A DNA stretch of 64,000 bases from Pseudomonas azotoformans (GTDB lineage Bacteria > Pseudomonadota > Gammaproteobacteria > Pseudomonadales > Pseudomonadaceae): NCBI RefSeq assembly GCF_001579805.1, contig NZ_CP014546.1, positions 5,890,001-5,954,000 of the forward strand, given 5' to 3'. A model generated the notes under the pieces. The model searched no databases. It was not told the origin of the DNA and saw only the letters and a list, made by a program, of their open reading frames with translations. Shown here one piece after another: positions 35,407-44,271 of this stretch. Within the stretch, counting starts at the first letter, position 1. Every line of letters starts with the position of its first letter. The translations under genes and the position numbers were made by a program.

Positions 35407-35925
35407 TCAAGGGAGAGGCTCGCGGGGCAAAGTAATGGGGGGCCGGGTGGACGGCGGCGGCAGGCGCTTGGCGTAGAAGCTCAAGGTTTGCGTGCGGCCG
35501 TCCAGGCTGAATCGGGCGGATTGCGGAGTCAGGTGGTCCAGGCGCCAGCCGTTGGGCAAGGCCTGGCCGAGGCGGACCGTCAGGGCGCGGCCGTCGGCCT
35601 GCTTGAGCATGGCCATTTGCAGATTGCCGGTGATCATGATGCCGCTGAGGGTCAGGTTGGCCAGGCTGGTGACCTGGGCTTTGCCCACGACGCGATCCGG
35701 GCTGCGATCCGGGCTGAACAACGGCGCCTGCCACGTGGCGGCGAGGTGTTCCAGCGGAACACTCGGCGCGACCTGCACCTGAGCGGTGGGATGGGCGCGT
35801 GTGGGCGCGTCAGGCAGCCATTGCGGCTCATCACCGATGCTGCTGAGGATCACCGCCATCAACACGCCCAGCAATCCCGACAAGCCGAGCAGGCCCCACT
35901 CCACGGGGCGTAATCTGCTGATCAT
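35407..35925 (-). CDS. gspC: Type II secretion protein C/N (GspC-like)
   Basis: A 172-residue protein with one N-terminal membrane helix (WGLLGLSGLLGVLMAVIL) and a periplasmic homology region (LTLSGIMITGNLQMAMLKQADGRA in part, TVRLGQALPNGWRLDHL) as in GspC. It lacks the C-terminal PDZ domain of longer GspC proteins, so it belongs to the short type often annotated type II secretion protein N. It connects the inner-membrane platform to the secretin. Its start overlaps gspM by four bases. Confidence 0.75.
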   Translation of the reverse strand: MISRLRPVEWGLLGLSGLLGVLMAVILSSIGDEPQWLPDAPTRAHPTAQVQVAPSVPLEHLAATWQAPLFSPDRSPDRVVGKAQVTSLANLTLSGIMITGNLQMAMLKQADGRALTVRLGQALPNGWRLDHLTPQSARFSLDGRTQTLSFYAKRLPPPSTRPPITLPREPLP

Positions 35926-36524
35926 GGCGTCACCCGCGCCGGTTGCAGGTAACCGCGCACCAGCAGGTGCACCACCAACTTGCCTGCACCGCCATTGGCG
36001 GGCGCCTGCTGGCTGCGACGAATACGCAGTTCATCCACGAACAAGAACGGCGGCTGATACTCCAGCTCATGCAACAGCGCTTCCAGGGGTTCGATGGCGC
36101 AATCGAGGGTCAGGCTGACCTTGACCTGGCGATACGGCTCGCCGTCGTCCTGCTCCGGCGTGATGGGCTTGCGCTGGGTCAGGCTGCAACCGCCGCCGAG
36201 GTTGGCGTGGCTGTTGATCAGGTCGGCAAGGCGCTGCATCAGGTCGGCGGCCACCACGTCGGGGTCATCCCCCGGCAACAGACTGGTGCTGCTGGCGGGG
36301 TCCTGGCGGGCTTGCTCAAGCTGTTGGCGCAGCGCATCACGTTGACGCAACACGCCGGCGTAGCGTTGCTGTTGCTCGCGCAACTGTTCGGCCTGTTCGC
36401 CCATGTCGCGCAGGGGGCCGGCGAACCAGCTGTCGACCAGCAGCCAGTAGGCCGTGCCGAGCACCAACGCCAACACCAGCAAGGCAGTGCCGCGGCGTTC
36501 ACGGGGCGTGAGGGGTCGGCGCAT
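35922..36524 (-). CDS. gspM: Type II secretion protein M (GspM-like)
   Basis: A 200-residue bitopic protein. After a basic cytoplasmic stretch (MRRPLTPRERRG) there is one membrane helix (ALLVLALVLGTAYWLLV), a coiled-coil (EQAEQLREQQQRYAGVLRQR), and a ferredoxin-like periplasmic domain. This is the GspM/PilO pattern. ATG 36524 lies inside the end of gspL, so the two overlap by 26 bases. It should bind GspL. Confidence 0.8.
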   Translation of the reverse strand: MRRPLTPRERRGTALLVLALVLGTAYWLLVDSWFAGPLRDMGEQAEQLREQQQRYAGVLRQRDALRQQLEQARQDPASSTSLLPGDDPDVVAADLMQRLADLINSHANLGGGCSLTQRKPITPEQDDGEPYRQVKVSLTLDCAIEPLEALLHELEYQPPFLFVDELRIRRSQQAPANGGAGKLVVHLLVRGYLQPARVTP

Positions 36525-37491
36525 CGGCGGCCTCCTGGCGTAGGTGGGCGCGCAAGGCAAACTGGTCCTTGCCGGTGCGGGCATCGGGTTGGATCACCCC
36601 TTCGAACTGGGCGTTCTCCAGGCTGCGGCAGCCTTTGATGCGGGTAATCAGTGCGCTGGCCTTGGCGCTTTGACCTGAGAGGGAAATCTCGGCGTCCTTG
36701 ACGTCCAACTGATCCAGCCAGGTGTCGGCGGGCAGGCAAGTGGTCAGGTCGTTGAGTAGCGCGGCCAGGGGCGGTTGCGCCAGTTTGCGCCGGATGAGGT
36801 ACTGGGCCGCGCCACGGGTATTGAGCAGTTGCTGGCGCAGGGCATGCACCTCGGCGACCTCGGCTTTCTGTTGCTGGACGCTGGCGTGCATGGCGTCGAT
36901 GACACGTTGACGGTCGTTGAGCCACAGCAGCATCGCCGCGATCAGCAAGGCCCCGCACAACCACGGCAGGCTGCGTTGCAAACCCATGCCCGGCGGACGC
37001 TGGCGCGGGCGCAGCGGCGGCGGCAGCAGGTCGATGCCGAGGTTGGCCGCATCCACGCGATGGGGGTGCAGGCCGAGTGCAGCGCAGTCGGTGAGGATCG
37101 GGTCCAGGCGTTCGCGCAGGATCGCCACCAGCGTGACCTCAAGGTGCGTCGGCGTGCGCCGTTCCTGGCGCGCGACGAAGTAGAGTTGGTCGGCCTCGAA
37201 CGGGGTGTAGCGGTCCAGCTCATAACCCACCACCGCGTTGAGGTTACGCGCGGCGGCCAAAGGCAGTTGCACGTGTTGCAGCAATACGTCATCCGCGCCG
37301 AGCATCAACACCTGGCGCGTACTGCCCGCCACGACCGGCGCCGCCAACGGCCAGTGATGGATCTGCTCCGGCGGTTCTGGTCGTGCCAGCCAGCTCGGCA
37401 CACAGGCGCGCAGCTCCGCGAGCCACAAGCGCCAACCCTGTTGCAGCAGGCTGCCACGCCAGTGCCGGGCGATGGGTTCCAGTCGATTCAT
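36499..37491 (-). CDS. gspL: Type II secretion protein L (GspL-like, PilN domain)
   Basis: A 330-residue protein: an N-terminal cytoplasmic actin-like part (NLNAVVGYELDRYTPFEADQLYF), one membrane helix (LPWLCGALLIAAMLLWL) and a periplasmic PilN/Fimbrial-assembly domain (LNDLTTCLPADTWLDQLDVKD). GspL anchors the ATPase GspE to the membrane platform. It overlaps gspK by four bases and gspM by 26. Confidence 0.85.
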   Translation of the reverse strand: MNRLEPIARHWRGSLLQQGWRLWLAELRACVPSWLARPEPPEQIHHWPLAAPVVAGSTRQVLMLGADDVLLQHVQLPLAAARNLNAVVGYELDRYTPFEADQLYFVARQERRTPTHLEVTLVAILRERLDPILTDCAALGLHPHRVDAANLGIDLLPPPLRPRQRPPGMGLQRSLPWLCGALLIAAMLLWLNDRQRVIDAMHASVQQQKAEVAEVHALRQQLLNTRGAAQYLIRRKLAQPPLAALLNDLTTCLPADTWLDQLDVKDAEISLSGQSAKASALITRIKGCRSLENAQFEGVIQPDARTGKDQFALRAHLRQEAADAPTPHAP

Positions 37492-38189
37492 TCTTGCCAA
37501 CGCAACACCCGATAGGGTTGTGCGCTGTCCTCCGTTGGGCTCAATAAAACGGTGACTTGCAGCCGCGCCTGATAACCGCCGGGGCGCTCGGCGCGGCTGT
37601 CGACGACGAGTACTTCGCCCGGATCGGCACCTTCGGCGTTCTGGTGCGCCAGGTTCAGTGCCTTGCGCATCAGCGGACTGGCGAAGGCGGGATCGGGGCG
37701 ATCCAGGTCGCTCCACAAGGTGATCTCGGGCAGCAACTGGCTGTAGAGGGTTTGGGTCATGCCGGGCAGTTGGCGCACTTCTTCCAGCACCCGGAACGGC
37801 GCCAGGCCTTGTTGGCGGCGCGCGTCGAGGGCCTTGGACAGTTGCGTCGCCTGGGCCGGGGTGGCGCCGCAGGCCAGAGCCAGGCGGGTGAAATCCTGCG
37901 CCTGCGCGTTGATCAGGTAGAGTTTGCCGCGTTCGCTGCGCAGGCTGACGTGCAGCTGGGCATCATCAAACGTCAGGGGGATCTCGCGACCATCGGCCAC
38001 CCAGCGCCGGTCGGCCATGACCAGGGCGATACCGGCTTCGGCGGCCAGCACGGTCTGTGTGTGCTGGCGCAGCCACAAGGCCTGGCGGCTTTCCAGCTGC
38101 ACCCAGCCGGCCAGGCCGCCGAGCAACACGCTGAGCAACGCCAGCACCCACAGCACCAGCAGCAGGGCCGCACCGCGTTGGCGCCTCAT
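37488..38189 (-). CDS. gspK: Type II secretion minor pseudopilin K
   Basis: A 233-residue protein with a short prepilin leader (MRRQRG) and a long hydrophobic helix (AALLLVLWVLALLSVLLGG). GspK lacks the usual Glu5, as here, and carries a large insert domain, consistent with its length. It tops the pseudopilus tip complex with GspI and GspJ. It overlaps gspJ and gspL by four bases each. Confidence 0.88.
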   Translation of the reverse strand: MRRQRGAALLLVLWVLALLSVLLGGLAGWVQLESRQALWLRQHTQTVLAAEAGIALVMADRRWVADGREIPLTFDDAQLHVSLRSERGKLYLINAQAQDFTRLALACGATPAQATQLSKALDARRQQGLAPFRVLEEVRQLPGMTQTLYSQLLPEITLWSDLDRPDPAFASPLMRKALNLAHQNAEGADPGEVLVVDSRAERPGGYQARLQVTVLLSPTEDSAQPYRVLRWQE

Positions 38190-38755
38190 TCTTCCACGCT
38201 CCCGCTGGACAGGTTCAAGCGCAGGGCAATCACCTGGGTCAACCAGGGCACCGGGCCATCGACGTTGGCGGCGATGCGCACGGCCACAGGCAGGCGCCTG
38301 GGCCATGGCCAGTCACTGACCCAACCGGTGGGCTGACCTAGCGCAGACACGCCGCGATAACTGAACTGCACGCCCCCGAGGTTGCTCAGCAATACCTGGG
38401 GTTCACGCTGAGAAAAACCGACCTGCAACGTCTGTTCGACCCGTTGCAGGCTGAACCGGTGGATCCCACCACCGAGCACACCGGGCAAGGTCGAGACGAA
38501 TTCCAGCCGCTGCGCCGTGCCGACAAAAAACCCATCGCCCTCACCCACCGCCAGCGGCAACGCCTCGCTGATCGCCGTACGCAAAAACTGTTGGGCGGCG
38601 CGCACTTCATCCAGGCTCACGGTATACGCCTGGGCCTTGGACACGGCACGATTGGCACCCAGCAATGCGCCCCCAACCAGCACCAGCAAAACGCCCAACA
38701 AACTGAGCACCACGAGGATTTCCAGCAAGGTAAAGCCCTGCTCGCGGCGTTTCAC
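38186..38755 (-). CDS. gspJ: Type II secretion minor pseudopilin J
   Basis: A 189-residue pseudopilin with prepilin motif GFTLLEILVVLSLLGVLL (cleavage after Gly, Glu5 present). Cleavage and methylation would be by the chromosomal prepilin peptidase PilD, since no such gene lies in the window. Overlaps gspI by four bases. Confidence 0.9.
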   Translation of the reverse strand: MKRREQGFTLLEILVVLSLLGVLLVLVGGALLGANRAVSKAQAYTVSLDEVRAAQQFLRTAISEALPLAVGEGDGFFVGTAQRLEFVSTLPGVLGGGIHRFSLQRVEQTLQVGFSQREPQVLLSNLGGVQFSYRGVSALGQPTGWVSDWPWPRRLPVAVRIAANVDGPVPWLTQVIALRLNLSSGSVEE

Positions 38756-39084
38756 AGGCGCGCCTTCAAGGTGCTGAAACGGGCCTGGTGCGGGCCCTCA
38801 CTGAGGACCAGGTCGAGGCGAAAAATATGGGTTTGTTGTCGGGTACTGGTCAGTTGCCAGCGGATGCCATCGAGTTCGCCCTGGCTGACGCCGTTGCTCA
38901 ATCGCCCTGCTGCCTCTTGATCGAAAATCGTCAGCGCCGCATGGGTAAGCCGATCACTGTGGGCCACCTGGGACAACGAGCGCGCGCTTTGGCCGAAGGC
39001 AACCAGCAGCACCGTGCTGCACACCGCCATCAGCGTCAGTGCGGCAAGCATTTCCAGCAGCGTGAAACCGCCTTGCCGCTTCAT
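38752..39084 (-). CDS. gspI: Type II secretion minor pseudopilin I
   Basis: A 110-residue pseudopilin with leader MKRQGG and helix FTLLEMLAALTLMAV (Glu5 present). ATG 39084 overlaps the gspH stop by four bases. It forms the tip complex with GspJ and GspK. Confidence 0.88.
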   Translation of the reverse strand: MKRQGGFTLLEMLAALTLMAVCSTVLLVAFGQSARSLSQVAHSDRLTHAALTIFDQEAAGRLSNGVSQGELDGIRWQLTSTRQQTHIFRLDLVLSEGPHQARFSTLKARL

Positions 39085-39506
39085 GGCAGCGCCTTGGATT
39101 GCACGCTGCCGGTGAGCCAGCCGATATCGATGCGCCAACGCCGGATTCCATTGGCCACCAACAGATTGCCACCGGTGGAGCTGCCGTCGGGATAGAACTC
39201 GACGCCAGGGCCCACCTGTTCCGCAGTGTGCAGCGTCACTTGCAGCTCGGACGGCCAACGTTGCAACGCACGCCCCGGCGCCTGGAACGTGCGCTCCGCC
39301 AGATCAAACGACGTGCGCGCCGCCTGCCCGCTGACTATCGCCCCGGCCCGCGTGGTGCGCAGCGCCTCCACCATCTGCCCTACCGCACGGCGTTCTTTCG
39401 CCGCCTGCAGGCCCTGGCGCACGCCCAGCCCCAGCAAGCTGGCGGCGAGGCTGATCAACAGGATCACCACCAGCATCTCCAGCAGGGTAAAACCGCGCTG
39501 GAACAT
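39081..39506 (-). CDS. gspH: Type II secretion minor pseudopilin H
   Basis: A 141-residue pseudopilin with leader MFQRG and helix FTLLEMLVVILLISLAASLL (Glu5 present), followed by the GspH globular domain. ATG 39506 is 7 bases after the gspG stop. Confidence 0.88.
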   Translation of the reverse strand: MFQRGFTLLEMLVVILLISLAASLLGLGVRQGLQAAKERRAVGQMVEALRTTRAGAIVSGQAARTSFDLAERTFQAPGRALQRWPSELQVTLHTAEQVGPGVEFYPDGSSTGGNLLVANGIRRWRIDIGWLTGSVQSKALP

Positions 39507-39513
39507 GGCGGCG

Positions 39514-39903
39514 TTACTCCCAATTGCCCAGGTCGGCGCTATAACCTTCGCCACCCGGTTGGCCATCCTGGCCGTAGAAGATCAGGTCGAAGGCGCCGTG
39601 CTCGCCGGGAAAACGATAGCCGAAGGCATGCCCGAACGGGTCCTTGAGGTCTGACGGCTTGGCATAGCCGCCAGGTCTGTCCACCAGCTGTTGCAGGCTG
39701 GTGGGTGGCGCGCCGACGTCAAGGGCGTAGCTGTCGATCTTCATGCTCAGGCTGGCCAGTTGCGCCTTGCCCGCGCCGTACTTGCCCTTGTCCACATTGC
39801 CGCCGACCTGGCGCACGACGATGGTGGCAACGATGCCCAGCAGCACGATTACCGCAAGCATTTCCAACAGGGTGAAACCGCTTTGGCGGCGGGGTTTTCT
39901 CAT
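39514..39903 (-). CDS. gspG: Type II secretion major pseudopilin G
   Basis: A 129-residue major pseudopilin with prepilin motif GFTLLEMLAVIVLLGIVA and the family's C-terminal region (DPFGHAFGYRFPGEHGAFDL, then DGQPGGEG) including residues that bind calcium in GspG. It polymerises into the secretion pseudopilus. The gap to gspF is 13 bases. Confidence 0.93.
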   Translation of the reverse strand: MRKPRRQSGFTLLEMLAVIVLLGIVATIVVRQVGGNVDKGKYGAGKAQLASLSMKIDSYALDVGAPPTSLQQLVDRPGGYAKPSDLKDPFGHAFGYRFPGEHGAFDLIFYGQDGQPGGEGYSADLGNWE

Positions 39904-39916
39904 GGGTCAAGCTCCT

Positions 39917-41113
39917 TCATATATTGCTGGTCAGGCTCATCAGCGGCAGCATGATCGCCAACATGATCACCGCCACCAGCACCGCCATGACCACGGTCAA
40001 AGACGGCACCAGTGCGGCAAGCAGGCGGTCGATACCGCGCTTGGCTTCGACGTCGAAAATGTCGGCCACCTTGAGCAGCATGTGGTCGAGTTCGCCGGCC
40101 TGTTCGCCGACTTCAATCATTTGCAGGGCCAGTTCGGGCAACAACGGCTGGCTGCCAAACGCGCTGGCGAGGGTGCCGCCGCCTTTTACCGATTCCGCCG
40201 CATGCGCCACCTGAGCCTGCAACGCGCGGTTGGTGCAGACTTGGCGCGCAATTACCAAGGCTTGCAGCAACGCCACGCCGTTGCTGAGCAGCGTGCCGAG
40301 GGTACGCGTCAGGCGTGCCGCCTCGACCCGTTGCAGCAACGGGCCGACCACGCGAATGCCGAGCAGGCGTCGATCGTATTGTTCCCGAAATGCTGGATTG
40401 CGCAGGCGTACGGCCCAGCCCCCACCGCCTACGATCAGCCCGGCCAACACCACCAGGCCATAGGCGCCGAGGAACTCACCCAAGGCCAGAATCACTTCGG
40501 TGATCAACGGAATCGGCACGCCCAGGTCCTGGAAGATCGGCACGAACTGCGGCACCACATACGCCAGCAATAACGCCAGGGAACCGAGCACGCCCACCAC
40601 CAGGAAGGCCGGATAGATCAGCGCATTGATCACCTCGCCGCGCAGCCGCTCGCTGCGTTCCAGGTAATCGCTGAGCTGACGCAGGGTACTTTCCAGCGCG
40701 CCACCGGCTTCACCGGCACGCACCATGCTCAGGTACAACGGTGAGAAGCTGCCGCCCTCTTGTTCCAATGCGGCGGACAGGGGTTTACCCGCCTTGACGT
40801 GATCGCGGATGCGCTCGATCAGTGCGCGCACCTGGGGTTGGCCGGGTTGCCTGAGCAGCAGCCCAAGGGAACGCTCAAGGGGCTGGCCGGCGCCCAGCAA
40901 CGTGGCCAGCTGCTGGGTAAAACTCACCAACGCCGCGCCCTTCAACTGCCCGCGTGGGTTGCGCAGTAACGGGCTGCCGGCCGCCTCAATCTGCAACAGC
41001 AGCAGGCCACGCTTGTGCAGGGTCGCGACGGCGGCGACTTGGTCCTTGGCTTCCAGCGTACCGTTGTGCGGCACACCGTGGCTGTCCAGGGCGCGGAACT
41101 TGAACAGGCTCAC
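39917..41113 (-). CDS. gspF: Type II secretion inner-membrane protein F
   Basis: A 398-residue polytopic platform protein of the GspF/PilC family, with two repeated cytoplasmic domains (first: LVSFTQQLATLLGAGQPLER; second: LTRTLGTLLSNGVALLQAL) each followed by hydrophobic segments, the last at the C-terminus (LTVVMAVLVAVIMLAIMLPL). Start overlaps the gspE stop by four bases. Confidence 0.93.
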   Translation of the reverse strand: MSLFKFRALDSHGVPHNGTLEAKDQVAAVATLHKRGLLLLQIEAAGSPLLRNPRGQLKGAALVSFTQQLATLLGAGQPLERSLGLLLRQPGQPQVRALIERIRDHVKAGKPLSAALEQEGGSFSPLYLSMVRAGEAGGALESTLRQLSDYLERSERLRGEVINALIYPAFLVVGVLGSLALLLAYVVPQFVPIFQDLGVPIPLITEVILALGEFLGAYGLVVLAGLIVGGGGWAVRLRNPAFREQYDRRLLGIRVVGPLLQRVEAARLTRTLGTLLSNGVALLQALVIARQVCTNRALQAQVAHAAESVKGGGTLASAFGSQPLLPELALQMIEVGEQAGELDHMLLKVADIFDVEAKRGIDRLLAALVPSLTVVMAVLVAVIMLAIMLPLMSLTSNI

Positions 41114-42801
41114 GCGCCGTCCCCACGGGTAACGCGCAGCACTTCTTCCAACGAGGTAATACCCGCCAGCGCTTGGCGCAGTCCCTCTTCATACAGGGTG
41201 CGCAAACCGGCGCGGCGAGCAGCCTGTTCCAACGTGGCGGCATCAGCGTGACGCATCAACAGGCCGCGCAGTTCGTCGTTCATTACCAGCAGCTCGGTCA
41301 GGGCACTGCGGCCGTGATAGTCACCGCGATAGAGCAGGATCGGCCGTTGTTCGGTCAGACGATCCAGCCCATGTTCTGCGATCAGTTCCGGCGGCGCTTC
41401 AAAGGCCACGCGGCTGGCCGGGTCCAGGCGCCGCACCAGGCGCTGGGCGAGAATGCCGCTGACGGTCGAGGCGATCAGGTAGCTTTCCACCCCCATGTCC
41501 AGCAGCCGCGTGATACTCGCCGCGGCGCTGTTGGTGTGCAGGGTGGAAAGCACCAAGTGACCGGTCAGCGACGATTGAATGGCGATGCGGCAGGTTTCCA
41601 GGTCGCGGATCTCGCCGATCATGATCACGTCCGGGTCCTGGCGCACGATGGAGCGCAGCGCCCCGGCGAAGTCCAGGCCGATGGCGGGCTTGACCTGGAT
41701 CTGGTTGATGCCTTCGAGTTGGTATTCCACCGGGTCTTCCACGGTGATGATCTTGCGCTCGGCGGTGTTGAGCCGCGACAGCGCGGTGTAGAGCGTGGTG
41801 GTCTTGCCGGAACCGGTGGGCCCGGTGACCAGCAGGATGCCGTGGGGCCGTTCCAGCAGGTCGAGGAAAGTGGCCAGGCGCTGGCCGTCGAAGCCCAGGC
41901 TCGGGAAGTCGAACTGCACGGTTTGCCGGTCCAGCAGGCGCAGCACCACCGACTCACCGAAACTGGTGGGCACCGTGGACACGCGAAGGTCGAGTTCCTT
42001 GCCCTGGATACGCAGCATGATGCGCCCGTCCTGGGGCAGCCGACGTTCGGCGATGTCCAGCCGCGCCATGATCTTCACCCGCGAAATCACCGCCGCCGAC
42101 GAACTGGCCGGCGGCGCTTCAGCATCGTGCAACACGCCGTCGATGCGGTAGCGCACCTTGAGCTGGCTTTCGAAAGGTTCGATATGGATATCCGAGGCGC
42201 GCTGTTCCACGGCGCGCTGCAGGATCAGGTTGACCAGCCGGATCACCGGCGCTTCGGACGCCATGTCCTTGAGGTGTTCGATATCTTCCTGGGTGCCGCC
42301 CTGCTCATCGAGGTTCTCGATCAGCGTGCCCATCGCCGAGCGGCCCTGGCCGTAGTAGCGCTCGATCAGGGTGTCGACTTCGTTGCGCGGGCCGATCGCC
42401 AGCCACACCGGCACCTGGCACGCATAGGCCAGGGCCTCGAACGGATAATGTTGCGCAGGGTTGGCCGCCAGTACCCGCAGGCCGTTGTGGTTCCAACCCA
42501 TGGGCACCACTTGATAGTGACGCATGAAGCGTTCGGTCAGTGCAGGCAAGGGATCGAGCAACGGCGGTGCGGCGTCGGCCAGCAGCAGCGGCGCGTCGAG
42601 CAACGCGGCCCAGGCACGCGCCAGTTCGACTTCGGAGACCAGGCCCAAGCGCGTCAGCAGGCTCAGCAGGTCGTCCGTGGACAAGCGTCGGGCGCGCTCC
42701 AGGTCCACCGTTTTCAGCCCGGCATGCTGCATCAGCCACGCGCACACCTGTTCGGGGTGCGGGATCTGCATCTGGCAGGCATCGATAGGCGCTGACGACA
42801 T
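41110..42801 (-). CDS. gspE: Type II secretion ATPase E
   Basis: A 563-residue cytoplasmic ATPase that powers pseudopilus assembly. An N-terminal GspE domain is followed by the core with Walker A GPTGSGKT (327-334), Asp box and Walker B VIMIGEIRD (392-400), then the His box (LVLSTLHTNSA). The four-cysteine zinc motif present in many GspE proteins after LVRRL is absent: the segment reads LDPASRVAF with no cysteines, as in PilB-like or divergent GspE. First gene of the gsp operon, with its promoter presumably within 42802-43023. Confidence 0.92.
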   Translation of the reverse strand: MSSAPIDACQMQIPHPEQVCAWLMQHAGLKTVDLERARRLSTDDLLSLLTRLGLVSEVELARAWAALLDAPLLLADAAPPLLDPLPALTERFMRHYQVVPMGWNHNGLRVLAANPAQHYPFEALAYACQVPVWLAIGPRNEVDTLIERYYGQGRSAMGTLIENLDEQGGTQEDIEHLKDMASEAPVIRLVNLILQRAVEQRASDIHIEPFESQLKVRYRIDGVLHDAEAPPASSSAAVISRVKIMARLDIAERRLPQDGRIMLRIQGKELDLRVSTVPTSFGESVVLRLLDRQTVQFDFPSLGFDGQRLATFLDLLERPHGILLVTGPTGSGKTTTLYTALSRLNTAERKIITVEDPVEYQLEGINQIQVKPAIGLDFAGALRSIVRQDPDVIMIGEIRDLETCRIAIQSSLTGHLVLSTLHTNSAAASITRLLDMGVESYLIASTVSGILAQRLVRRLDPASRVAFEAPPELIAEHGLDRLTEQRPILLYRGDYHGRSALTELLVMNDELRGLLMRHADAATLEQAARRAGLRTLYEEGLRQALAGITSLEEVLRVTRGDGA

Positions 42802-43023
42802 AATGTTCAGGTATCTAGTGTTGCGAGAAAGTATGGCTATTTGAAACTACGGAAACATGCCATTAGTTAGCCACAACCCCGTATAGAGTAAGCCGGGGTT
42901 ATCGACTGGAAGTTATAGACCTAGTTCCGGAAGGAGGGGAATAAAATAAACATAATCGCCAAGACACTTGCACCAGAGCCTTAGCAGCTAATAGCCATCA
43001 TCCCACTAGTTGCAATTAGCCAC

Positions 43024-44064
43024 TTAGGCGCTTTCACGCGCAATCAAACGGCACTGCAATAAATTCAAACGCGTTACTTCATCTTCAACAGGCAGCACCC
43101 CCAAACTTTCCAGGACACGCGTAGCGGCCAATACACCTATTTCCAATGCGGGCGGTTTGATCGTACTCAGGCTCGGCAGCAGCATTTCGGCGAACGGGTA
43201 ATCGCCGAAACCGAGCACTGCGCACTTCTCGGGGATCTTCAGTCCGGCCCGCTGCCCAGCCAGCAAACCACCGGCCGCCAGGTTGTCATTGGCGAAGAAG
43301 ATCGCATCCGGCGGCGTGGCATGGCTCATCAATACTTCCATGGCCTGTTTACCCGCTTCGAAGGGTGCGCGATCTGGGTCAGGAGAGAAGACCCAGGGCT
43401 GCACACCCAACGCGGTCAAGGTCGCGGCGAAGCCCTCACCCCGCTCCATGGCGCTGAAGTCCCCGGCTGCACTGTTCTGCACAAACGCAATACGCCGATA
43501 GCCTTGGGCATGCAGGTAACGCGCGGCGGTGACGCCCACTTCGTAGTGGGAAAACCCGATCTGCAACGGTGCGCGTTCGGGCACGTAGTCCCAGGTCTCT
43601 ACCACCGGGATATCCGCGTCGGCGATCATCTTTTCAGTCGCCGCGCTGTGGAAGCGGCTGGTCAGCACCAGCGCCGCCGGCGACCAGCCAAGGAACGCGC
43701 GCACCGCACTCTCTTCCTGCTCGGCGCTGAAGTAACTGGACGCCAGCAACAGTTGATAGCCATGCCGGCTGAGGGTGTCGCTGAAGCCCTGGATGGTATT
43801 GGCAAAGATCGGCCCCGAGATGTTCGGGATCACCATCGCCACAATGCGCCCACGTGCCGAGGCCAGCCCGCCGGCCACCAGGTTGGGCACATAGCCCAGC
43901 TCGGCCACCACCTCGGCGATGCGCTCGCGGCGTTCGGGCGAGACCTGCTCCGGCTGGTTGAAGTAACGCGACACGGTAATTGCCGACACCCCGGCCTGAC
44001 GGGCCACGGTATTCAAGGTGACACGCCCGGCGCCACGGCGTTTGCGCGGTTTGTCTTCGCTCAC
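43024..44064 (-). CDS. LacI/GalR-family transcriptional regulator
   Basis: A 346-residue LacI-family repressor. The N-terminal helix-turn-helix reads LNTVARQAGVSAITVSRYFN, followed by the hinge helix (NLVAGGLASARG) and a periplasmic-binding-like sensor domain (IVAMVIPNISGPIFANTIQG, FFANDNLAAGGLLAGQ). It resembles the gluconate-repressor branch in its core motifs. It is divergent from the TonB receptor-LLM-binding protein operon, with a perfect palindrome (44150-44163) in the 207-base gap, so it likely controls that operon and itself. LacI control of an uptake-desulfonation operon is atypical: such genes usually depend on CysB-type activators. Confidence 0.9.
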   Translation of the reverse strand: MSEDKPRKRRGAGRVTLNTVARQAGVSAITVSRYFNQPEQVSPERRERIAEVVAELGYVPNLVAGGLASARGRIVAMVIPNISGPIFANTIQGFSDTLSRHGYQLLLASSYFSAEQEESAVRAFLGWSPAALVLTSRFHSAATEKMIADADIPVVETWDYVPERAPLQIGFSHYEVGVTAARYLHAQGYRRIAFVQNSAAGDFSAMERGEGFAATLTALGVQPWVFSPDPDRAPFEAGKQAMEVLMSHATPPDAIFFANDNLAAGGLLAGQRAGLKIPEKCAVLGFGDYPFAEMLLPSLSTIKPPALEIGVLAATRVLESLGVLPVEDEVTRLNLLQCRLIARESA

Positions 44065-44149
44065 GGGATGATCCTGTTAAAAACCAAAAAGAATATAGGA
44101 CTAATTTTTCAGTATTTGACGTTCTAAAACAGACCTACCAATATGCCGA

Positions 44150-44163
44150 TGTTAGCGCTAACA
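44150..44163. promoter_or_regulatory. LacI-type operator palindrome
   Basis: TGTTAGCGCTAACA is a perfect 14-base palindrome with the central CG typical of LacI/GalR operators. It lies between the divergent regulator (start 44064) and the TonB receptor gene (start 44272), 86 and 109 bases from the two starts. Confidence 0.8.
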
Positions 44164-44271
44164 AAGCGCGTTGTCTGCTACTCGCTCGAGCGAATGCCAA
44201 AGACATTTCACAGGCGCTGACGGTCGCAAGAACCGCAGCGGTTCAGGGCATTCTTTTCGAGCGGGCACAGC

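Noticed and set aside
41173-42795. 540-codon plus-strand open frame opposite gspE
   Set aside because: Covers the ATPase gene almost exactly in reverse; no plausible product.
42875-42900. Hairpin AACCCCG / CGGGGTT upstream of gspE as a terminator
   Set aside because: The loop is 12 bases and no T-run follows on either strand, so it is too weak to call.
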